DNA from: Owenia fusiformis
Lineage: Eukaryota > Annelida > Polychaeta > Sabellida > Oweniidae
Reading direction: 5' to 3'
Length of the DNA: 64,000 bases
NCBI GenBank assembly: GCA_903813345.2
Contig: CAIIXF020000001.1
Span: 48,069,885 to 48,133,884, forward strand
Below the pieces are notes generated by a model, which worked only from the letters and a program-made list of their open reading frames with translations, was not told the DNA's origin and made no database searches. The stretch's first letter is position 1. Every line of letters starts with the position of its first letter. Shown piece after piece: positions 1 through 9,559 of the stretch. The position numbers were made by a program, and so were the translations under genes.

Positions 1-80
1 AAATTGTCAAATGTGAACCCCCCCTGGAAATTTTTGAAAATTGAACCCCCCTTGGCAAATCCTGGCTACGGGCCTGTGCA
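1..80. repeat. Fragment of a palindromic MITE-like repeat (CCTGGCTACGGGCCTG end)
   Basis: The window opens inside a repeat. It has C-rich runs followed by CCTGGCTACGGGCCTG at about 61-76, the same end sequence as the complete small palindrome at 53734-53786 and the GCCCGTAGCCAG end near 4877. No coding content is seen. It is probably one terminus of a non-autonomous DNA element cut by the window edge. Confidence 0.45.
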
Positions 81-119
81 GTAAAAGTACATGACTGTCT
101 TCTAGTATAGAACCCTTTG

Positions 120-600
120 ATGCTATATTGTGATCAGTTGTGGGTGGTCGGGCAGGCAGACATCTCAATTAATCTTGTCTACAAAACTGTTTGAGGGATT
201 AATCTGAAATTAAGAGGGACATTTGAAAGTTGACAACTGATTAGCTTTTGGGCTTTCTGGGTGGCTATTTTGTATTTTCTGTCCTTAAATCTTGTCTGTG
301 GAGGCTTTTCTAATAGTTTCCAGGCAAACTTTTTCAGGGATTCATTTGAAATTTTCAGGGATGTTTCTACCTATAAAAGTTTAGAACTGGTTAGGTTTTC
401 AGCATTCAGGGTAAATGTTAAGGCGGCCATCCTGGATTTTCCATTCTAAAACCTTGACTGTTGAGGATATCCACAGGTTTCCAGCCAAACTGTTTCATGG
501 ATTCATCTGGAATTTTCAGGAATGTTTATACATATGAAATTCTAGATCTGATCAGTTTGGGGCATTCTGGGTAAATGTTAAGGCGATTATATTGGATTTT
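120..600 (-). repeat. Degenerate copies of the 162-bp tandem unit found in the FAK intron
   Basis: About three diverged units carry, in order, a sequence like TTTCCAGCCAAACTGTTTCA, then GGATTCATCTGAAATTTTCA, then a GGGATGTTTCTACATAT-like box, a CATTCTGGGTAAATGTTAAGG box and GGATTTTCC. The reverse complement of the same units forms the tandem array at 43860-44775. Spacing here is also close to 160 bp. The short reading frames inside (for example 261-449) are by-products of the repeat and I do not call them genes. Confidence 0.65.
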
Positions 601-1062
601 TGTCCACATTTGAAAAAATTCATTTTTCTAAATATGGAGTTAAATCTAAAATTGATAACGATCCAAAGATGAAAAGAACAATCTTTCGCTATTTTTATAC
701 TACTTTCATTATTAGACCATGTGAACACATTACAAATCTTGTTCAAAAGACATGATAGAAATGACATTTAAAAATGAATATACACTTAGTATAAAAACCT
801 TAAAAAGTTGAATTTGCACATTTCAAAACCCCTACAATCCATATATTTGTAATTTCAAGTGAAAGTTATTTTAACTGTGAAGGGGGCAATGTATCCCAGC
901 TTGACCAGGTCAGATATTTTTAGTAGTTCCCAACTGGGTCAGATATTTTATCTGCTTTATATTACCATGCCTATTTCTCAAGAAGTCAGTAGCCAGCCAG
1001 AGCAGAAGCAATGCCCTTATAAAGCAAATTTAGCAGTTTTTAGTGTTTAAGTTATTTGGCTA

Positions 1063-1135
1063 CCCACCACACCACCCCCCCCCCCTGTTTAATGGTAATA
1101 CAATATGTATGTAGGGGGGGGGGGGTGGTACATGT
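1063..1135. repeat. Poly-C / poly-G inverted pair
   Basis: A run of 11 C (1075-1085) is followed 28 bases later by a run of 12 G (1114-1125), and the flanks CCACCAC and TGGT extend the complementarity. It could form a hairpin or G-quadruplex. It lies in the YJU2B intron about 115 bases upstream of the first visible exon. The rest of 600-1240 shows no exon or clear repeat. Confidence 0.6.
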
Positions 1136-1240
1136 AATTGATTCAAGTTCACTGAATCAACCTGTAAATTGTTGTCATAGTAAAAGTAGTTAGTACAATA
1201 CATTGCATAATGCCAAATCTGTGTGTATTTGTGTTTGCAG

Positions 1241-4200
1241 ATTTGAGATGCCGTATAACATTTGGTGTGGTGGCTGTAACTCACACATTGGGATGGGTGT
1301 TCGCTACAATGCAGAGAAATCCAAAGTTGGGAACTACTATTCAACTCCTATATACAAGTTTCGCATGAAATGTCATCTGTGCGACAACCACTTTGAGATC
1401 CAAACAGATCCTGCAGTAAGTTCTCATTTAAAGGTGCAAAAATTAGTGCACAGGGGCAATTCAACGGTCATGAACCAGTGTCAAAATATATTTAAGTTTG
1501 GATATATCATCAAGACTTACATCTATTTTTATTATCTACAAAGAAACCCCCTAGATAAACATTATTTCAGGTTTTTATTGGTGGATCTTAAGAATATAAA
1601 AGTGGATTTCCCCTTTTTGAAGCTTTGAACTGAATTTACACTTCTTAATGCTGAACTTGATAGTTTATCCATATATTTAAAGAAAACAGGTATATCAAAG
1701 AAAATGTTAAGCCAAATGTTGCCTTGATAGCTCAGAAAAAGTTACACTTTCCAATTTTCTCTCTACAGGCCTTTTTGCCCCTTTAAGAAAATATTTATTC
1801 AACTATGAGATAGGAAATCCAGTCAAATTCTTGGGCTAAGAAGATTAACCTTGATCCACAATTGTTGAGTTGGGATTTGAAGCATTTGTTTAGCTTGACA
1901 TTTTAAAGATGCATTTCAATTCAAGAACTTTTTAAAACAATTAATTTACTCGCATTTGTTAACTTTAATGTTTTTTCTGATGGTGTTCTCAATATAACTT
2001 CATGTCAAGAACAATTTTGATTTCATTTGATCAAAAACAAATTGTTTGTTTATTTATTTAGAGCTTGACAAGATTTTATGCATGTACAAGGGCTGTCAGG
2101 AGTTGTCTCAGGATTATACTGATGAAATCTTAGCTTGAAGTTTAAATGCTCCTATTTTTGGAACAATTAGTTCTGGACTTCTTGGACAACCCTTGTATAT
2201 GTGTATTGTTCGTAAAAGTACAAAATAACTGCTTATGAATGCTGAATGCTTTTAGAACTGTGAGTATGTGATACTTAGTGGCGCTAGGAGAAAAGAACAG
2301 AGATGGGACCCCGCAGAGAATGAGCAGATTGTCACAGAAGGTCAGCTCTTGCTGTAGCAAAATTAGTCATGACAACAATACGAGGCTTTTTACTTTTGAA
2401 GCACAAATGAGACTAATTTTCCTTGTACAGGCTGATTTTCTAAAATGTTCTTACAGAAACTGTCATTGACCTAGAGTGTCTGTTTACCGTTCTTACTCGA
2501 TACTCCTTGATATTTCTTTTTTGGAACAATTAACAGAAATAATTTCTCCAGCAAAATATGCTTGAAATCCATGAACGATTAAAAACTTATCACAAAAAAA
2601 GATTTGAACATTTTTCAGCCAACTCTGTAATAATGTGATCCAGCTGGCCATCGTATTCAAATCATTCATATCCATTTTACATTCCAGATCGTAATGTAAT
2701 AAAAAAAATGGTGAACGACCCCATGTTTAAACTTGAGCATGGGGAAACTGACAAAGTTAAGCATAAAAAGTCCCTTCCAAACCTAGGAGAGCTAGCTTCC
2801 ATACAAGACCAATACAGGGATGACTACATGCTCAATAAATTGGCAAGAAACAAATTCAGGGTGAGAAATCTTTTTGCATTATCATTCAATAGTTTTATGT
2901 ACCATCTGTTTAGTACACAGGACACAATGATGAGCTCAAGTAATGTTAACATTTAAAATACTTTTATAACTTTAAAATATGTATAATTTATATCTCCATT
3001 TTCAATATATGAATTGTTTTTGACCCATCTTGTTACCTGTACAATAGTGTGTATATAGTACTGTATTTTCATGTTTCTTATATTACAGGGTGAAAAGAAG
3101 GCACTAGCAAGCAAGGAACTTGCAGATAAAGTTCTCCTGGCCAAGTCTTCCCTAGATATAACCCTGGTAGATGAGACACCAGAAGATAGAAAGCTGGCCA
3201 GCTTAATCAAGTATAGTACTGTTAAATGTGAGTATATGAAGCCAAGGTTGCACCACACATTTATCAATTTAAGTTTGAAAAAAAATTAGGGAAATGTCTG
3301 ACTTCATTTAATTTTGAACTACCCATATGTACCAAGTATACTACCACAATGTGTATTGTGTACACATCAAAATATTCAGATTTCAAAGCCATATGTTCTG
3401 ATAATTTGGCATGGGGCATAGTTACAAAAACAAACTACAGAATAAGTTGATTAACTTAACATAAAATGAAATATGGTAAGGGACAAAACTGAGTTGATAA
3501 AATATTGATAAGCATTATACTGTAATGACAGTATGAAAAAAACATTTGATTTACTTCATGAATTCCAGATTCTAAAACCTGTTTGAAACCAGAAAAATTT
3601 TGTGACAGATTATCTCTTCACTCTGTGTCAGTTTCAAGGTCATTTCTTAGGTGACAAGAAATCACCTCACTGATAGTCAAGAGGTTAAATTGTTTTGATA
3701 TGATTTCTATAATTTCACTTCCAGCATTCGATGAAAAACAAGAGGAAAATCGGAAAATGATTGAGAAAAGACCAATATTTGGCTCCCCAATATCTCAGTC
3801 TTCAAATAGATCGACACAGAAAATTTTAGACACAAAGTCACGTCTGTCAAAGACAGTTAACATAACCAAAGTAGATCCATTTAGTCCAAAAGCTACAAAG
3901 GACAAGCTGCAATCTCTGGTGCTAGTAAAACAAGCAAAGAAAAAAACAGTTAGTAATGACACTAACGTGGATGAAAATGAAATAACAAACATTAAAATTG
4001 ATGAACCAAAAAATTCTTCAAATATTTGTGACTCTTCAACGATAGAATCTAATACTACAAAGACTGAAACTAGAGAAACAGAAAATAGGACAAAACATGA
4101 GACATCAAACAGTATGGAAGTTGAGTTTCCTGAAAATATGACAAGTTGCTCAGATATCACTGACAAAAATGTTGATCTACCCAAAGACAGTGTCAAAAGT

Positions 4201-4272
4201 GCAATAAGGCAAACTTCTGCGATGAACTCATTGATCTCATACAGCGATAGCAGTGATTCAAATTGTGATTAA
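1241..4272 (+). CDS. YJU2B: YJU2B / CCDC130, splicing-factor YJU2 family, 3' five exons (partial)
   Basis: Five exons read through in frame: 1241-1415, 2256-2340, 2688-2860, 3089-3227 and 3725-4272 (stop TAA). All have AG acceptors and GT donors, giving 372 visible residues. The first exon starts at RFEMPYNIWCGGC and carries the four-cysteine zinc site (WCGGC, then CHLC) of the YJU2/CWC16 family. Next come NCEYVILSGARRKEQRWDP, the conserved coiled-coil block with FKLEHGETDK, and the DETPEDRKLASLIK motif. The C-terminus is low-complexity and Ser/Thr/Lys-rich and ends in an acidic SYSDSSDSNCD tail, like the YSDSESE end of vertebrate CCDC130. The family acts in the nucleus with the spliceosome near the catalytic step. 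The first exon(s), encoding the conserved N-terminus, were not found between 1 and 1240, so the gene begins upstream of the window. The repeat at 1431-1786 sits in the first visible intron. Confidence 0.93.
1431..1786 (+). repeat. Interspersed repeat family A, copy 1
   Basis: About 355 bp, from AAGGTGCAAAAATTAGTGCA to TTGCCCCTTTAAG. The reverse complement of 53792-54140 follows it box by box (GAACCAGTGTCAAAATAT, TTTAAGTTTGGATA, CATCAAGACT, AAGAAAC, then CCCCTTTAAG). It has no clear terminal inverted repeat and no reading frame, so it is probably a SINE or a solo non-autonomous element. It lies in a YJU2B intron. Confidence 0.7.
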
Positions 4273-4776
4273 CCAGATGTATTTGAAGTCAATGTACAAT
4301 ATATTTATTCAAGAGAATCAGACTCAATCTGCTTGTTCTAGTTTTGAATTACACTATGATCATTTCCTTTACTCCAGCGGTTCTATATATTTTGGAGGAA
4401 AATGCGTAAAAGCTCAAATACATAACTTATTCACATACTTAAATGCTTAAGGTGTCTGGGTTAACCTAAATGATCAAGCTAAAGGTGATCAGAGCTAGCA
4501 AAGAACAGAAATTCTATCTGTCAAAAGCTTTTGAGCTCATTCCCTTGTGATGGCTTATTTGCAAAGGTTATTCATGAAAAATGAGATTAAAACATTTACG
4601 TCCCAATAAAAATCAATTTGGATGAGATATGGATATTATTTGACACATTATATTTGTGATAGTAAATGATATACATTAGCATTAGCTTGTATCAGGAAGT
4701 CATAGGTGATGCTTGCATCCGCCATAGTCGTACACACTGATTGATTCTAGCTTTAATTCTCGACTTTACCTTGATA

Positions 4777-4782
4777 AATAAA
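4777..4782 (+). terminator. Likely YJU2B poly(A) signal AATAAA
   Basis: A canonical AATAAA lies about 505 bases after the YJU2B stop codon on the coding strand. A second AATAAA-like site lies near 4603. The 3' UTR would then be about 0.35-0.53 kb. No transcript evidence is available. Confidence 0.45.
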
Positions 4783-5221
4783 GATATGGCAAGTAAGTAT
4801 GTGATAACATATGTCTGTTTGCTTGTCTGATAGGATTATATACTTTGAACTTAAATACTGAGTCTTGAAATATCATGCCCGTAGCCAGCTTTCTGTAAGG
4901 GGGCTTAAACCCTCACCCCCAGCTTTTTCCCTTACAGATCCACCAGTGAAGGGTAAACTATGTTTAACAAAGCACAAATAAAAGGGTGACCCTGAAATAG
5001 GGGAAGGTGCACAAAAATGTCTGCGCTTGTGTGGAGAAAAAATTGGGCTCAAATTTTGAAAAAATATACCCAAATTACAAAAACTGTGCCCAGTAATGCC
5101 AGTTTTTTTTATCTAAGTTGTCCAGTTCATGTGGGGAAGAGCAGGTTTTCTTTCAAGAAAGTAAAAAAAAGGTAGGTCCACATTTTTTTAGGCGATATCA
5201 GGAGCTGAGGCTTGCCATCTA

Positions 5222-5250
5222 CAGGGTGGTCCAAAAAGATGTATACACAA
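5222..5250 (+). mobile_element. Single terminal end of a CAGGGTGG-type mariner-like MITE
   Basis: TA followed by CAGGGTGGTCCAAAAAGATG matches the terminal repeat type of the complete elements at 20036-20652 and 53005-53635. No matching opposite end is visible downstream, so this copy is truncated or has lost its partner. Confidence 0.45.
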
Positions 5251-5739
5251 CTGTACATTTTTGAGTAGGATTTTCCTGTTGAAAGAAAATCAATTTTTTC
5301 ATGGACATGTTTTAGAGACATGTTTGTTTTGTGCGGTGTAAGTTTTTTTCTAAAGCAGCAGCCATCTTGAAAAACTTTTTTGCGTATAAGTATTGACCAA
5401 TATACATATTTCTACCAAATATGAAGCAAATCAATCTTCTAGCAATCGAGTTACTGGACGGATGGATGGAGGGCTTCACTATATCCCTACTTAACTTCTT
5501 CGTTGGGATGATTATTGATGCGTTCAAGAAAAACATTCTGACGGAGATGAGAATTCCCTGTGACACATTAGACAGGGTCATTACCAATTCAATGAAAAAA
5601 AAAAAAAATATTCCTGTATCATGTGTGTGTGCGAATAGTTGAGTAGAATAGTGACTTTTAAGTCAGTTCAAAACTAGAAATCATTCACTGAATTTCCCAG
5701 GTATTAACATTTGCTCCAATTTTCAGTACTGGCAGCTGG

Positions 5740-6075
5740 CCAATGAGTATTTTGTTCAAAATTGCATTTAGTTTTGAACAAAATATTCAGCAGCCAGGTG
5801 TTGAAGATCGGAACAAATGTGACCATGGCATTAGTTGGTTACAATTTGCAATCGATGGATCAGATGGGAGGGGTACAACATTGATGTTATTAATTACATA
5901 GTGTTACATTATGAGGTATCAACTCATTTATTTTTTGGCTAATGCCCAAGTCAAATATGCCCCGATTCATCAGCCAGTGTCTGGCTGATTGAGTAGTTTG
6001 TTAAAAAGTGAAGTTTTGAATAAAATAATCAGCCAGGTACGAGCCAACGAATCGGACCAAATGTGACACAGGCAT
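5740..6075. repeat. Two related hairpin-forming repeats in tandem
   Basis: The first hairpin pairs ATTTTGTTCAAAA with TTTTGAACAAAAT around a short loop (about 5749-5790). The second copy, about 240 bp on, has CCGATTC...GAATCGG and CAGCCAG...CTGGCTG arms. Both continue into a shared GG(A)ACAAATGTGAC-like stretch followed by GGCATYAGT. They are probably two diverged copies of one small palindromic element. Confidence 0.45.
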
Positions 6076-6551
6076 CAGTGTCCATCAAGATTTTCAGTCT
6101 TTAAAAATCTCATTGGTCAGTGGATCTCATCCTTCTTCAAAGACTTCATTTATGCTTAAATTCAGCCCTTCAGTTAAAGTCAGTTACTTTCATTTTCAAA
6201 AATAGGCCATTTTCTATTGGTAAAACACAAATCTGTGTTGACCAATTACATGTCTCATTTCCTGGAACTTATGAATAATCTTACCATTTGTATCCCTCCA
6301 AACCACCTTATTTCTGCAGTATTCTTTTTCGTGAAACAGTTAAATATTCCAATTTTGGACATACTTAAGAATATTCTATGGATGATGTTTTATTCAGCTA
6401 ATATTTGTATAAATGCTATGATTTTTTGATACAGATTACAAACTTTTAAGTCATAAAATCTGTAAGGGCATACTGCTATAGTATAATAAATACAGCTTTG
6501 TGGACCATTCAACAGTCAACAGGATTTTAATTATCCTTGTCCACTGTGTCA

Positions 6552-7083
6552 CTGGTGATCCACTAGTTTACGCTGGTTACCAAAACGGTTCGTTTTGTTA
6601 ACAAAATGTCGGAACATCCGGAAGGTACGATTTTTTCGTTTCCTTATTTTACACGTTGTAGGCAGAATTCCCACGACATTTTTTAACACAAACGTGTATC
6701 AGTATCATATGTTTAAGAAAGTGTATATATTTGCGAACAAATAGTTCAGAAGACAACAGAATCGTTGATTTAATTCCTCACTTAAGTTACATAAACGGTT
6801 TGGGTTAAAAGTGCAGATCGTAACTGTTTTTCGAAAAACCGTTTATGTAACTTAAGTGAGGAAGTAAATCGACGATTCTGTTGTCCTCTGGGCTATTTTT
6901 TCGCAAACATGTACATTTTCTAAAACATATGATACTGATGCACGTTGTGAGAAAAAACGTTGTGGTGATTCTGCCTACAATGCGTGAAATAAGGAAAAAA
7001 GAAAAATCGTGCCTTCGACGTTCCGACATTTTGTTACCAAAACAGTTCGTTTTGGTAACCAGCGTAATCGAGTGGATCACCAG
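6552..7083. mobile_element. Foldback (palindromic) element, arms about 250 bp
   Basis: The left arm starts CTGGTGATCCACT and the right arm ends AGTGGATCACCAG. Complementarity continues through GGTTACCAAAAC, ATGTCGGAAC, TTTCCTTATTT, CAGAATCGT and CTCACTTAAGTTACATAAACGG, leaving a loop of roughly 35 bases near 6802-6836. No transposase is encoded. The opposing reading frames within it (6805-7239 minus, 6881-7174 plus) are reflections of the palindrome. The flanks show no convincing target-site duplication. Confidence 0.8.
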
Positions 7084-7890
7084 GGTGCGTGTACAGTTCT
7101 CCAAGCTTAGGGTATGTGGTGTAGGCGAATATTGTTTAATGTCAAGTTTTTGCTCAAGCCCAAAAATTGAATAGAGAGAAACTTGTAAAATACTCTTGCA
7201 GCAAGGATGAGTGATCTCTGTAATCGATTGGATTTTCAAAAACTGTACAGTGGCCAGATATAAAGTGAACTCAAACTCTCATGGTCTAGAACATAGCTAA
7301 TATAAAAGGCCATTATTTCTCACGAGGCCTCCCTATTAAGTTACTGTAATAAATTTTTTTTGGTTTCATTGCCTAGGATACAAAGGACCAAAAAATTAAT
7401 TTTGAAATTTTCTCCCAAAATTATCTGTCAATGACTCAACACTATTTAGTCTAAATATTCAGAGATCAATACTCAACTCCACCATACTATTTGTTCACAA
7501 GAATTCAACATAAGACAAAATTGTATTGTTTTAATCATATTTTCACACTGTCGGGTGTACACAATCCTACTTTACAATCAAACATTGTATAATGTTATAA
7601 ACATTCAAAATCTGTTTGAGAACAGCAACCATAAATTACAGTCTATTTAAACAAAACTAGTGGATGATGATCCGTCTAAAATGTCCATGATTGATAATTA
7701 TTGATACCGATGCATGATTGGAAATTGCCTACCATTTTTATGCTAAATAACTTACAGTCTCTAGCTTGTTTTAATATAACATATACATATATAACAATGG
7801 TAGAATCTCCAAATAGTCCAGACATGCCAAAAGCTTTCAATTGAACTATTTAGATTTCCCACACATTCAATTTCCTAATGTTCACAGTTA

Positions 7891-9559
7891 TCACTGCCCA
7901 GCACGGAAGCTAATGTAGATTTCCTTGAACTTGTCAAATCCAGACAGTACACCAGCTCCAGCTACACCTCTCAGAATATTGGCGCCTGGAACAAGGAAAC
8001 ATTATATTATTAGAGAACTTATGAAGGGAGCAAACAATGTAACTGGGAGTTCCCATACAATGGGCCTGTTTGGTCGCTAGGCACAATTTGGTTATCTTAA
8101 ATGATATTCATAGCCACCTTTGATATTGGACTTATTTTTCAGAACACATTTCATTAGTTAAGGTACTTTCTCAAGTTACTATAAAGTTGTATAGAGACTA
8201 CTGAAGAAGCAATGTACACTAACCTGCACCCTTCATTAGGGACATGAATCCTTCAGCCTTGACAATCTTGAGAAAGCAATCGATGGATCCATTGTATTTA
8301 ACAGCCTGTCCTGATGTCATCATCATACGACGTCTAATGGTGTCAATGGGGTAGGATACAAGTCCAGCACTGATAGTTACGACTGAAAACAAAATTATCA
8401 AACACCATTACGTTACACTGCTTTTCACGAATAATCAAAATTACCTCAAAAATGCTCTTGCAAATGTGATAAAGAATATGAACTTTCCATCTGATTTTAG
8501 TTTCATAACTTACCGTATCCTAGAACAAATGATGCAAGCAGACCAGCATCTTCTCCAAGAGCAATAGGTTTGATTGTGTCGTAGAATCCGAAGTAGCAAC
8601 CTCTGTATACAACAATTCCTACGCAAGAGATGACGAAACCACGATAGAGACCACCAATACCATCAGATTTCAAGGTCTTACGGTAGACATCAATAAGACC
8701 ATTGAATTCTCTAGTAGCTCCTTTGGTTCCAGATTTAGCATCATTGGCTAACCTGGTTCTTGCATAGTCCAAGGAATACACAAAGCAAAGGGACATAGCC
8801 CCAGCAGCTCCTCCTGATGCTACATTCTTGCTGAACTTCACGGCATATCCATCGGTTTTTTTGAAAGCAAATGCCTTTTTGATCTGATCTTTAAATGCAA
8901 AGTTCAGAGCTTGTGTGGGGAAATATCTGATGCAGTTTGCCAAGTTACCTCTCCAGAAGGGAAGAAGACCTGAAAGCACAAAAAGGAAAAGGTGTATAAT
9001 GTAAGTGTCATATTTGAAATCTACAATCAAAATTACAAAATTTTATTCAAAATTCATAAAATGTGGTTTTAAATTGGTTATCAACTTTGAATATTTTAAT
9101 TTTCAATTTGAATTGTGTACTAGAATATAGGTATCACACTCAAACAGGTTATATGAAAATTGATTTTCTTTGGATTTATGATCAAAATTTAATTAGTCAC
9201 CTACTGGTGAAACTGGTAACTATCCACAAGAAACTAGGTTACTGAATACAGGAACCTGAATTTGTGCTTCAAAATCCTGATGTGAACCTTACCTAACCTG
9301 GTGGGATTGATGCCGCTAAGAAAGCTAAGTCTGAAAGCTATCAATACTTACCCTCAGTTCTAAATGTTCTAGTTGTGCAATCAATGACACCCTTGTATGG
9401 CTCAGAAAGACGACCCTGTTTGATCATCTCATCCTGATTCTGGACGAGAAGTTTCACACGCTCGATGGGGGCAGCGGCAGTCTTTGAGATGACAGCTGCA
9501 GCACCACTGAGAGCAAAGTTCTCAGCAAAACTCAACTTAACCTTCTTTTTGTCACCCAT
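7891..9559 (-). CDS. Mitochondrial ADP/ATP carrier (SLC25 family), plant/fungal-like type
   Basis: Complete CDS in four exons (minus strand order): 9559-9352, 8969-8514, 8382-8224 and 7985-7891; 305 codons plus stop. All three introns are in phase 1. It exchanges ADP and ATP across the inner mitochondrial membrane. The three carrier repeats show PIERVK (31-36), SLDYARTR (from 135) and [12 protein letters not shown] (from 232), including the RRRMMM signature of nucleotide translocases. Length fits the family (about 300). Oddities: the second repeat has Ser where animal carriers have Pro ([11 protein letters not shown] rather than FVYPLDFARTR), the first repeat has [18 protein letters not shown], and the third has MTSGQAVKY and [18 protein letters not shown]. 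All are remembered as typical of plant and fungal carriers, not animal ANT1-4. The ATG directly follows an acceptor (TTTTCAG/ATGGG), so the 5' UTR is split. An ATTAAA near 7530-7535 could be the poly(A) signal. The carrier identity is very sure; the clade needs a tree. Confidence 0.95.

Larger units (their letters stand above)
4790..7340. other. Intergenic region between YJU2B and the ADP/ATP carrier
   Basis: The two genes are convergent here. I see only repeat debris: a GCCCGTAGCCAG element end near 4877, a single CAGGGTGGTCCAAAAA end at 5222 preceded by TA, two hairpins at 5740-6075 and the foldback at 6552-7083. The short frames in it (for example 5421-5642, 6217-6429) have no recognisable protein features. 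Confidence 0.6.

Noticed and set aside
1060-1344. 94-codon minus frame with PPPPP run
   Set aside because: Created by the poly-C/poly-G pair and the antisense of the YJU2B exon.
3795-4196. 133-codon minus frame antisense to the last YJU2B exon
   Set aside because: Shadow of the Ser/Thr/Lys-rich coding exon on the opposite strand.
6805-7239. 144-codon minus frame and 97-codon plus frame (6881-7174) opposite each other
   Set aside because: Both lie mostly in the long palindrome 6552-7083, where any open frame on one strand is mirrored on the other. No family features.
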